64,000 bases of DNA, taken from assembly GCA_030142905.1 (NCBI GenBank), contig JASJOG010000035.1, positions 1,116,001 through 1,180,000 on the forward strand. Reading direction: 5' to 3'. The notes below the pieces were generated by a model. It worked only from the letters and a program-made list of their open reading frames with translations. It ran no database searches and was not told where the DNA came from. This document shows, in pieces, positions 23,501-33,900 of this stretch. How positions within the stretch are numbered: position 1 is the stretch's first letter; the number at the start of each line of letters is the position of its first letter. The DNA comes from Heliopora coerulea. Its lineage: Eukaryota > Cnidaria > Anthozoa > Scleralcyonacea > Helioporidae. The position numbers and the translations under genes are program-made.

Positions 23501-23606
23501 TGCTTCGCAGGTAATCGAACACAAAGGTTCTCTGCACCTGAAGATTCTGAACGATATCGAAGCGTTTGGACTCGAGCAAGTCCCGATAACTTCCGTCTTC
23601 ACCCAT
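16976..23606 (-). CDS. CARD/coiled-coil protein of the CARD9/CARMA family, copy A (five exons, 680 aa)
   Basis: Family role: CARD-CC proteins nucleate BCL10/paracaspase filaments and drive NF-kB-type signalling in the cytosol. Exons (joined in frame, all GT/AG): 23315-23606, 20565-20615, 19773-19960, 18206-19117, 16976-17575. Residues 1-97 are a CARD; its end (LLESLQLENPVLYEKLTGEK) closely resembles the end of the CARD9 CARD. Residues about 98-125 form the linker (SPIMTKLKL). Residues about 125-475 are a long coiled coil including DRDIYIIALQTKLL, ALKTRFDIVE and the RDKAFLERDQAI motif that echoes CARD9. Residues 482-680 are a polar, Ser/Thr-rich tail with no PDZ, SH3 or guanylate-kinase module. 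The architecture is therefore CARD9-like, not CARMA-like. ATG at 23606 is the first ATG of the frame. Copy B downstream on the same strand is its paralogue. Confidence 0.85.
17683..18095 (+). repeat. polypurine tract of about 400 bp in copy A intron 4
   Basis: Almost uninterrupted G/A sequence on the plus strand (GGGGAAGGA, GAAGAAGAAG and similar), so the sense strand of the minus-strand gene is polypyrimidine. The tract fills most of the 630-bp intron 17576-18205. Frames crossing it are low-complexity and not coding. Confidence 0.85.
18206..19117 (-). CDS. CARD-CC copy A exon 4 (main coiled coil)
   Basis: Acceptor TACTGTAG before base 19117, donor GTGATG after base 18206. It encodes 304 residues, phase 0 on both sides, from IDSEKRSPTSQPNH to EETDEDAE. 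Heptad-rich throughout (LQTKLLSANEGLDELQKK; EILQ-type LKNYDELVARSDVMEEELKQ). Confidence 0.9.
19773..19960 (-). CDS. CARD-CC copy A exon 3 (first part of coiled coil)
   Basis: Acceptor TTATTTGCAG before base 19960, donor GTATTA after base 19773. It encodes APLGNGELEILSKHLERTYG and on to KTEKVEELEKQ. It matches the HLHRMYGDLQDIS region of copy B and closes in phase 0, fitting exon 4. Confidence 0.85.
20565..20615 (-). CDS. CARD-CC copy A exon 2 (51-bp micro-exon)
   Basis: Flanked by TTTTTCCATGCAG and GTAAGA. Phase 1 on both sides. It encodes TSPIMTKLKLSYLGVG, the counterpart of SPLMKELAVHNDLN in copy B. The equivalent CARD9 position, just after the CARD, has a helix with LMTEVMKLQ. Too short for ORF calling but supported by phase, splice sites and the paralogue. 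Confidence 0.8.
22246..22849. mobile_element. hAT-type MITE with perfect 8-bp target duplication
   Basis: The 604-bp element has identical 16-bp inverted ends CAGTGGTTCCCAACCT, the classic terminal sequence of hAT/Charlie-like elements. It is bracketed by CCCTACGT (22238-22245 and 22850-22857). GGGGTCC-rich sub-terminal motifs face each other. There is no transposase. It sits in intron 1 of CARD-CC copy A. Confidence 0.9.
23315..23606 (-). CDS. CARD-CC copy A exon 1 (CARD)
   Basis: Encodes the 97-residue death-fold domain from MGEDGSYRDLLESK to LTGEKANA. Core pattern: FDYLRSKGVLDGEDCELI, then SRQIGKFIDILARKG, then YNYLLESLQLENP. Donor GTAAGT follows base 23315 in phase 1. No CARD-autoinhibitory or other extra domain precedes it. 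Confidence 0.9.
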
Positions 23607-24072
23607 TCTCTCGACTTCACTGGAGCAGTACAAATTTGAGTTGTCAGCAAATATGCCAAGTTAGAAACTAGTTCGATGTGATTAGCTTAGCCACTAACTC
23701 AACAGAGTGTCGGATGAATGACCTACTTGTTCACTAATCACTTTCTGGCTGACTTAAATATAGCGTTGTGCTGGTAAGTGATAAAGGAGGAGCATAATAC
23801 TTCCGTCAGTTGTTACGCTACGCTGACCAGCATGAAAACATGCAACTAAAAAAGTAAAGTTTCGAGATTTCAAAACTTGACACTCACAAAAGCTGACGAG
23901 AAGTCATGAACGTAAGGTGTTTATCACGACGACGTTGCTTGCGAAAAGGCTGTCTGTTCAGTTCCGACTAAGAACTGCTCGATGCCACAGAGTCAATTAT
24001 ATTAAGTGGAAACATTTTCAACAATGTAGTCTCGCCCACTTCTAAATTAAAGCAGCATGAAATACTCACAAC

Positions 24073-24186
24073 GTATAGAAGAACGTGCATCCGTGAGAAA
24101 TGACGAAGTTGACTGAATTCGACTTCCTGGGCTCGTCTTTCGTCTAACAACCATGCAATCAACTTCTGCAGGAAGTCTAAATACTC
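24073..24186 (-). other. possible orphan exon of unknown gene
   Basis: A 38-codon, phase-0 block with EYLDFLQKLIAWLLDERR followed by RHFSRMHVLLY. It is preceded by a long pyrimidine tract and AG and followed by GTTGTGAGT. Composition looks coding (amphipathic, charged), but I recognise no family. It lies 470 bp upstream of CARD-CC copy A on the same strand. It could be an exon of an unseen gene or chance. Confidence 0.2.
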
Positions 24187-24399
24187 CTTATGGTCGAGGA
24201 ATTGAAGAAACAAGAGGAAGGGGGGAAAGGTAAAAACGTCTCTACATGATAGTAACAGAGTTAAGCCGATGGTGGGTAAAATACATGGTTGGAAACAGCT
24301 GTCGTTCCAGTGTCCATGCTGGCAGTTTCTCATTTGATGTTCATATCATTGCCAGTTGCAAAATGGTTATTCATTTTGTTTGGAACTCTTCCTCATTCC

Positions 24400-27300
24400 T
24401 CTCAATGATCCAGGCTTTTCACCAGCCTCACCTACTTGTGATTACTTAAAGCTCGACGGGTTTTCAAAACTTCATCTTAAAGCCAGCTACACTTAAGTAG
24501 TTCATATTTTTCATACATTAGTCTATCAAGTACTAGGTTAATACTGATAAGCAGCAAGTGCCCAGTGAAATTAATTCACTTTTGGCAAGATACTAGAATA
24601 TCTTTGACTCTTAAACCTTAAATAATTTTAAATTTCGGGAGTCCTGGCGGCGTAGCTCTCATATCGTCACCCTTAGAAACCAAAACATGTAGCAGAAGCT
24701 TTTTAATTGCGTCAAAGAATTATTTTATAAACTAGGAACTTCTGAGGTGATGCTATTCTACGAGGCTTATAATCTGCTTGTGTTAGTACTGCAGAAAGTA
24801 AATTGAGTTCGTCAATCCTTAGTTTATCAATTGTCGTCAAAGAGCGAAGCATAAGTGTTCTTTGAAGAACAAACTACGTCTTTATATAGCGATCAGTCGT
24901 ACGACCCATGTGTCTATCATCACACAGGTAGCAGCCCAGACAATCAGATTGCCATATCTGTATTATACGACTAATTTTATACGACCACTCTGACCTCAGC
25001 AGGGACCAAGTCTTATTTAAAACTGCAAAACGGTGGAGAAGTAAGATTGACAGGACAAGAATTCACAAAAACCCTGTATCATTACTAAAGCAGTTTCCAC
25101 ATCACAAGGCGTGATTCTTGTTTGCATATAGGAGCAAGGAACTTTATGAACTTGGAAATACGAAATGACGATGCGAATCCAAATCCCAATTACTCCAAAC
25201 CCCTGATACAAACACGCAACTTTATTAGTTACTTTTGACCAATGGTGCGATGGGACAGAGATCAACCTTTGAGACATGCCATTTCATGGAGGAATTTTTC
25301 GGTTAATTCTTGTTTTCTCTACTTATGAAAGATTGTAATCCTTAAATACGTTAGACAGCGAGAAATAGAGAGTGACAGGCAGTTGGTATTATATTTTAGA
25401 ATTTGAAGAAAACTAAAGAAGTCCTTTTCCTGCAAAACTTAGACAAATAGTATTAAATAACCACTTTCGATAGATGTACCTTCTTTATTGGTGTTCACAC
25501 CGTCTTGTATAAACACGAATTATGACATTGCAAATTACATACCAAATAGACATGCTAAAGACTATCTAATAAAACCGAGGCGAGTTCTCAAACAGGATAA
25601 AGTGCATGCTCTTATTCAGATAGGAGTCATTGAAATCGTTTATAGTCAGGAATTGCAACCGGAATGCCAGGAATTTCGCGCGATGGTTTCACCTTCTTAA
25701 GGATGCAAGCACTTGAAAATATTGCTCAAAGCCTTCGAGGAGCAATCCTAATAACGAGACTATGGGAAACTTCAATATGCCCAACACTTGAAGCTGACAA
25801 TACGTTTATAGTGCGTTTGTAGTATAAAAAGCATCGTGTTCTTGGAAACATGAAGTACATTTCCCGAAATTAAAGATGTAATCTATGTGCACATTTTCCA
25901 CCGGTCCTTTGGAATCCTTATTCATAGATTACAACGGATCGTTCCCTGTAACAACACGTCCTTTCTCAGCTGTTGAATCGTAGGCGGTAGAGATTAATGA
26001 GATAAACAATTAAGTCCCATTCAGACTATTTTTGTAAACGCCGGAAATCAACAACAGAAATCCAAATAAACACGCAATGTTTTACGAAACGATGCCCCCG
26101 CGAAATATTCAAATAAAACAGGGAAGTAGAACTGAATTTAAATCACAGTGACTCAATCCCAGCATGACATGACAACGTCCGTGCTTGTTAAATGAATTAA
26201 CCACTTGTCGTCATCATTTGAGATATTTCAGTGCTCGTACATGACGTGTGCGACACTTGCTTTTCCTGGAAAATGTAGATACCCGGAAGGTTCAAGCGCT
26301 TGCAGCGATTAACGGTTTGTTTCCCTGTTCCCTCTCCTGCCTCGGAGGATAAGAGTGTAACAAAACGTTTCAAATTTTCATGAATGTTTTTAAATTCCAT
26401 CTCGTGAATAGACGAAGTTATTTAAATTAGTTCTTCTCCTTCGCCGAACCAGGAAAAGATTCTCGGTCATTTGCATTGTACAATGTTTTGCTTCAAGTCG
26501 GGCAGCATCGAATTGTCGACTTCTCTCGTTGGTTTAGGTTTTGTCAAGCGGCGTTCCGAAAAGAAAGCTCGAAAAGCAGAAAGCTAAAGAAAAAACTCAT
26601 TCAACGCATTATTGTATGCTGGTCACGTACTAGGTACAACGACAGAAGTCTTTGCTATCGAGAAAACAATCTCTTTATTGACAATGAAAGTGTTTGAGAT
26701 CGATACATTCGGTTTTCCCATTTTAAGTTAACAAGATATTGTGTCACCGTGCTGAGGCTTCGCAGAAATGTAGGCCGCGTACATCACAAAATAACGTTAC
26801 GGATACCGCAAAGGAATGTATATGTATCTTTTGTAGCTCCTCCTAAATACAAAGAATTACGAGGGGCGTGTTACTCGTAAAAAAGCGGACGAGAAATTTT
26901 TTTTTTGAATTGAAATATCCCGATTATATTTTGCTGGATTTTCGGACTTCTTTCTGAATTTCAGGGATTTTTCGAGACTTCTAAAATTTTTAATATTACG
27001 GTAGGAATTCAACAGTGCTTTGACTGGTGTTTGCTGGAGGTTGGATGAGGTAGAACCGTGTTGATAGTTGGTAGTATTACTTGGAAATCTATAGCCCCTT
27101 GGCCCTGCTTCTTTGTTCGTAGGAAGGCTATCATTACATAGTTAAATTTGATGGTTAACCTTCTTCAAATTCGTAGTCATATGATTTTCATTAATGATTA
27201 CGTTTAAGTTCCTAAGATTGCTTCGACATTTCAAAATACACTTTATCAACTGTTGCCAGTCGACCTCTCACGTGTCCAACTGTTGCCAAGTTACTGCGGA

Positions 27301-30283
27301 GAAAAAAGTTGTTTTCTGCCTAGTGATCGCAGAAGCTTCATTTCCGCGGTATTTCCTGAAAAGTCACACGATTTAGCAAATCTCCAGCAAAAATGTCTAC
27401 ATTTTATCAAAGTTCGATCAGGATTTTTTTTACTTCCACTAGCAAATTAGGCAAATTTGGATTTCAGATTCGGACAATTCTTACTTCGAGATGGAATTTT
27501 ACTGGAGAACCCATCGCCCGACCATCATGGGCCAAAAGTCGACCACAAAGAGCTGTAAGGCCAGTTAATTGGCCTCAACTTGCACCGAGTTAATTTTTGT
27601 GACTAATTCAAGAGGAAATATCCCATCGAGTAAGCAATAAGTGCATGAATCTAACATATAAAGTATAAGAAGGAGAGAACTTCGAAAATTAGCATCTTGC
27701 AAACCCAAGATATGAGTTAATAAACAAGACGAGAAAACTTTTCAGGTTATATTCAGTAATGATTAGTGAATCATAACAATGGTAAATCATATCTATAACA
27801 CATGAGTAAATTTCCTATGCAACTTAACACGTGAGGGGGCCCATAGCACGATGGCCTCCGGGTTAAATAGGCCAGTTTTTTCAAGTTGTCGGTTAGGTAT
27901 GGTTTCTGGTCAAAGATGATGTACCTGTGTACAGTTTCGACTATGTTATTCAGAAACGAACTACATCCGTTTGAATACATTTTCACGCTTTAATGATCAC
28001 TGCTGCCTCGTGGTGGTTACTGTTTCACTAGAGTTCAATTTTCTAACAAGTCTTTTCAACATCCAGTTAAACCGTGGTCGTTTGAGAAGCTATCTTAGCC
28101 ACTAGTTCTATGTGTTTGACCACTACAACAAAATCTAGAAAGCAACAAGTCTATCGGGGTTGCGCACCTTGATGTTTACTGGAGCTTTTTCCTGTTTTGA
28201 TACTGTTTTCAAACACTCGAACTCGTAGTGGAAATAACGCATGAACAGATTTCAACTTCATTTTCCTACAATCCGCGGCATTGAGTGGAGACTTGCCTTG
28301 AAATTGCCCTGACTGACCATGCACATGGGTGTAATTGCAAGCCTCAATCAAAAGATGCCTAACATTACGAAGTGCTCAGTGAATTTTTCATTCAGAGATT
28401 GACAGATAACTATGACAGAGACCTTGGATGACTTCGTGAAGAAGCAGCCACTCGACTTAAATTAAATTGTTCTGTGAAAGCTTTTGTGTGATAACAGGCT
28501 TAAAAAGTGGTCCTCAGCGCAAGAACAAACCCAAATTGCGAATGGCATCGATCCAAAGTAACACGTTAATATGCTCGCTGTTGTACTGGAGTCACTTGAC
28601 ACAAAACTGGTCACAGAATTTTATGGCAACAAAGAGGTCAACCTTGTAAGAAATTAGGAAAGGTTAGGAATGACGGGAGATCCATGCTGCTTTGTAAGGA
28701 AGGTATATGAAAGAGGATCCCTTTGAACAATAACAGTAAATCTCTTTCCGATTGTCTAGTGTAGTATTGTACCATTCAATGCATTTTATTTCCCGTTTGT
28801 GTCTCCTCAGTGCTTTCTTATGTCCATATTTACTTGCTTCTTTATGTAATGTCTATATTTTCATTTGATATTTTTTGTCAGGTTACGCGGATATTAACTT
28901 ACATATTAAATGAAAGTAAAGTTTACAAAGAAACAGGAAAATATTTAAGTTCACCACTGCAACACTAGTTTCGAAACCAAAAGATATTTTTGAGTGGATT
29001 TTACCCTGGAGGGACCTAACATGAAACGAAGTGAATGTAAGGCATTTAGGAGGCGCGAATTTACATTAATAAATAAATCGCACTTATGTAACATTGAGAG
29101 AAAACGACTATTAAGCAAATTTAAATTCCAGTTGATCAAATTATCCACCTAATTATGGTACAATATGCCATGTGTCAATTCTACGAGTTCAGATTTAGCT
29201 GGTCAAACTATTTTCAACAGATTTCGTTCAACAAGGTTGAAGTGTTGAACATGTTTGAACCTATGGACTAAACTAAAATTCTTTATGTTTTCGAGGCGAA
29301 GGCCAAGAAAAAGTTCGCTACGGTCTGCCTATATAGATATATCTAGACTTTATGCGTGGGAGAACGGAAGTCTATCAGCTTGTTCAGAAGGTCCAGTTTT
29401 CACGCTATGGTGCACGGAAGTAAATTCTCAAGATAAAAGTTAACAAAGGGTACATTCGTTTGAGCTTCTTGGCATTTAAATTTCGGACATAAATTTATAA
29501 AACAAAATAATAAGTGAAAAAGAACAGGTTTTAAGAAAACGGAACTTCTAGCACAAGCATGGGTAAATATTGCTTTGTATTTAGCACTAAGATCGGAGTG
29601 ATTCAGTAGAAAATTACTAAAAAGGTCTCACTTTAATTTATGATAGTGTTGTGTTCACCCATTCGAGACCTCGTATAGCTCAAGCTCGCGGTCAGGAGGG
29701 ATTCAGGCAGTTCGCACGAAGCCCATTGTTTACGAATCTCTCTCTCTAAAAGGAACCCACCTACAATATTCCTTGGACAAGTTCGAAATTTCGTGATGAT
29801 CGGTTTAATAATGCTGAATTTACTATTTACGATTTCAAAATGATTTGAATGACCACATTCATGCTTTAAGGTTATCGTATGAAAACTGCATGCATTTGGC
29901 CATAAAACGTGACTGAGACGGTATGTTATAAGGTTGTAAAAGACATCTTAAAGTCTAGAAGTTTTAACAAGATGCAAAAGCTTTACAGCAAGCAGCAATT
30001 TACAAGCCCTGGAGCACCGGTAACGTGTCCTGAAGTAGATATATGAAAACTAGAATTGTCGGCATACTTTGGCGCACACAAAGTTCGTCCAAATCTTGAA
30101 AGCCGAGGATTCCCCACGAAAAAATCGCGAGCCTCGTGGCAACTGAGACCCGATAACTAGTGATTACTTTCTACGAGAATCCAGCTCCTTGAGAAGCGTT
30201 CGTCGTCAAGACATCTGCCCACGGCATGGTCGCAGCAACACGACAGAAATAAAGAGAACACTAATAAGCCACGAGGTGCTTAG
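24400..30283. other. intergenic stretch between the two CARD-CC genes
   Basis: AT-rich sequence with only short frames lacking recognisable domains. No transposon ends, tandem arrays or RNA genes could be resolved by eye. It must contain the promoter and 5' UTR of copy A (near 23.6-24.5 kb) and the 3' end of copy B (below 30284). Confidence 0.45.
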
Positions 30284-30919
30284 TTAATACTGATCACTCG
30301 TTGACCTGCTTCGGCTTATCCTCTTCGAAAGAAGCTTCGCGCGTTTTCTGAAAGAATCAGGTGGAGTATTGAAGTCCTGAGTGCAGGTTGGATCGTGTGA
30401 CGAAGCTCTATTAAGGATGGTAGGGTTGGTCTCGAGTGGCTTCTCGGCGTCTTTCATGAAATCAACGCCGTTTTTTCCTTTATTAAAACAAGGCAGCGAC
30501 CTGGCTTTAGGTTCAGAGTTCTCCTGTGATAAGGAGTTTTTGTCGACGGGCGCTTGCCGTCTTAACCCCATCTGACGCTGCAGAGTTCTAGATATCGTGG
30601 TAGAACGGACAGTTTCCGGCGAGCCATAAGGATGGCTGGTCAAATTCGGCAAGAGATATTGCAGCACTTCCAATGTCATGCCAGCAGACACGGGGCTGAC
30701 CACGGGATCTTTAGTGATACAGCCCTCAGCTCGTTCGCCCGAGATGCGAAGCTTCATACTTTTGAGTAAAGAATTGAGTCTTCGTTCTCTCCAAGGAGAG
30801 AGCTTCGAGGGGTCGCCTTCTGTTGCAGGCTTTACCAGTTCGGCATCCGTCTCTCTGTGCCTTTCATCGTCACTCTCTACAGAAGATTCAGTCTCAATAC
30901 GGGGATAGCTACGGCGGTT
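30284..30919 (-). CDS. CARD-CC copy B exon 5 (C-terminal tail)
   Basis: Acceptor TTTTCACAG before base 30919, phase 0, TAA at 30284-30286. It encodes 211 residues rich in Ser, Arg, Lys and Pro. The block SPWRERRLNSLLKSMKLR is amphipathic and basic. The last residues are an Arg/Ser stretch. Confidence 0.8.
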   Translation of the reverse strand, partial: NRRSYPRIETESSVESDDERHRETDAELVKPATEGDPSKLSPWRERRLNSLLKSMKLRISGERAEGCITKDPVVSPVSAGMTLEVLQYLLPNLTSHPYGSPETVRSTTISRTLQRQMGLRRQAPVDKNSLSQENSEPKARSLPCFNKGKNGVDFMKDAEKPLETNPTILNRASSHDPTCTQDFNTPPDSFRKRAKLLSKRISRSRSTSDQY

Positions 30920-33900
30920 CTGTGAAAATAGCAACGGAGAGAAAGGTGATCTGTAAGTAAAGTAAAGTTTCTTTATTCATACTGTGCAACCCTATCAGCT
31001 AGCTAAGCCGTTCTCCCCAGAGATCCAGTAAGGGCCACCCCTCTCGGGTCCAGTGTTGAGACTGAACACCTCAGGAAAAATCTGAGATGCTTAAGAAAGT
31101 CAAATTGGACTACACTTTTCTCACATGTGACGAAGGCAGCTTTAATTAGATGACTGAATGGACCTGAAATCGAACTCAAGTCACAGAGGGGGGAGACACG
31201 TCCAAAGTTAGTCACGGAACTAGAAATGTTGAGATAATGTAAAAACTACAACACACCATTAAGAAAGAGCGTACTTTTAATGTATCATTACTCACATTTG
31301 AGTGGTGTTTCCCTATATACTCGAATAAGCGCCGCATATGAGACCTAAATTATTAAAATAAGCGCCGCATTCTTCTTGAATGCGGCGCTTGCTCGTAATG
31401 ATGTTGAAGAAGCTAGTCTCCTGATGCAGGTGCTCGACCTTGATCAGATTTAAATCCAACCGCGGAGAAGATTGTGACAATAATAGTTACGATACTTCAG
31501 TGTGCGTTTCGTTTATCTTTGTTCTCGTTGTTTTCGTTATCAGAAATAAAAAGTAGTTATGTTTTATCCAGAATCGTTTCTTTCAGTTAGTTTTACTAAG
31601 CGCCGCATCAAAAAGTCGTAAAATTTAACAAGTGCCGCGGCGCTTATTCGAATAAATACGATAGTCTGTGCAACGTAAAAGTCAAGGCTATATTTATCAT
31701 TTAAGATACTCTTGCTCACGAATTGTAACTGAAAAAAATGAGAAGTATGACATACCTTTTCGCGAGCTTCATTTAAAAGTCTGCTCAAATCTCCAGCCTC
31801 CAACTCCTTCTCGTTCAGTTCTCTCTTAACGCAACTCAGTTCATCCAGGGTCGCCTTGTATCTGATTTCCAAGGCGTCGTAGTCCTGAATCAAGGTCGCT
31901 CGTTCTTCGTTGATTTGGTCCCGTTTGGTCTGCAGCTCGATGTACTGCGTCCGGATGGTGTCCTTTTCAGAGATCGCCTGGTCCCGTTCGACGATCGCCT
32001 CCTTTCGAGCGTCCAGTGCGCAGTCTCGTTGCTTCTTGTAGATTTCGCAATCCTTAGCCAACATCTCCATTCTTCTTTTACAATCTTCCACTTCCATATC
32101 AGCCAAAGCAAGCTTTCGCTCAAGGGATCTTTAGCAGGTAAAAACAAAAGTTTTATTAACGAAATATGTTATCGAGCAAATGAACCAAAAACTATATATA
32201 AACATCTAGTATTTGCACAGCATTAAACTCAAGCTATTGAATTGTACTGTACTTACTACACTGTGCTATATATTGTAATGCACTGTGCCTTATATAATGT
32301 ACTGCATGCTACTGTACGTAACTATACGGTACCTTACTGTACTCTACTATATTGTACCATACTGTATTTACACTGGTTAGTATCGTACTGTGCTGTACCT
32401 TCCTGTACTGTCCTCTGCTGTTGTATTGTAAAGACCGTACAGTACCATACTATGTGTCACCGTATTATACCTTATATAATGTACTGCATGGTCCTGTACC
32501 TGACTGTACTCTACTGTATTGTACCCATTAAACTGTTTTTTATCGAGGGCACTTAAAGCAATGGCGCATAAGGGGAAATACTTGTCTTCACGTACTTTAA
32601 AGTGGCAAGAACAGCAACTAACGTTATAATAAATTGGCCTAGTAAAATAAATAAATAAAACGGAGTCCCTAGGATTATCATCCAACTTTGGGTAAAACAA
32701 AACTAGTAAAAGGACTTAAATTTCTATATTTCAACACGATAAAAGAGAGGCTATAGACCCAAACCCCTTTCTCCACGAGGTCCCCACGTTACTACACAGT
32801 ACACCACCGTCACGTCCAGTACATGCTCATTAATTTATTGTATTATACCTCACTTTCTCTCGAAGGCTGTCACAACTGCTTGTGACAATTTCATTTTTCT
32901 CCAAAAAATCGTGCTTCTCCTTTTCAACGATGTCGAAGCGAGTTTTAAGCGCCTCGGCCCACTTTTTCAGCTCTTGCAGTTCGTCAGCCTTGCAGTCTCG
33001 CTCGTCTCTGATGAGTATGTTTTGAAATTGACTCTCTCTGAGCCGTTTTTTCAGCTCATCCATTTTATGAATCTCATCCACTTGCAGTCGGATACACTCG
33101 CTTAGTTTCATTGACTGACACCTCTCGTGGTTGTAATTCTCCGACACTCGGTGGAGATCACGCGATATGGTCTCGTTTTTGTCCTCAAGTTCGTGGATCT
33201 TACTACGCAACTTCTCGCATTCTTCCTTCTCTGCCAGCAGCTTCATCTGGAGAACGATGATGTAGACATCTCGATCGGCAACCCCTTTCCGCAGGTCATC
33301 AAGCTCGCGATAGAGTAACTCTTCGTTCTTCTGGGCGTCCTCGTCAGCCTCCATGGTGGTCGACACCCTGGTCTCAAACTGTTGCCTTCGTTCCAGCTCA
33401 AACTCGAGGTTCTTGTCAGCCTTCACGAGGCGTTCTTCCAGATCTCGGTTCTTCTTCAGTAACAGGCTGTACTTTTTGCTGATGTCCTGAAGATCTCCGT
33501 ACATTCGATGCAAATGCTCAGATAGTAATTGTACCTCAAAACTGCTCCCTCCGTCAGCTGTAAATTAGAGGAAGCATGGGGCAATAAGGACCACAAGCGT
33601 CTCAAGGAACAGTTGACAGGATTTCAAAATCGCTTTTCAAAGACGGTTTCAGGATTACGGGACTCGTCTGGTTCGTGTATTCAAGAAATAAAGTGAATTG
33701 TATTGCACCAAAAAAAAAAGATTCATGCAAAGTCCGGCGAAGTACGACCTGCTGTACAATGTCCCATTCGAGGTTATTAATTTGTGTTCAAAACTTCCGC
33801 GAGGAGTAGGCATGATCACTTCGTCCGACAGCTGGAAAGGGTACCAATTTAATGGGGTAGGCGGGTCACTGTCCATTCGATCTCATTCACACAAGAAGGC

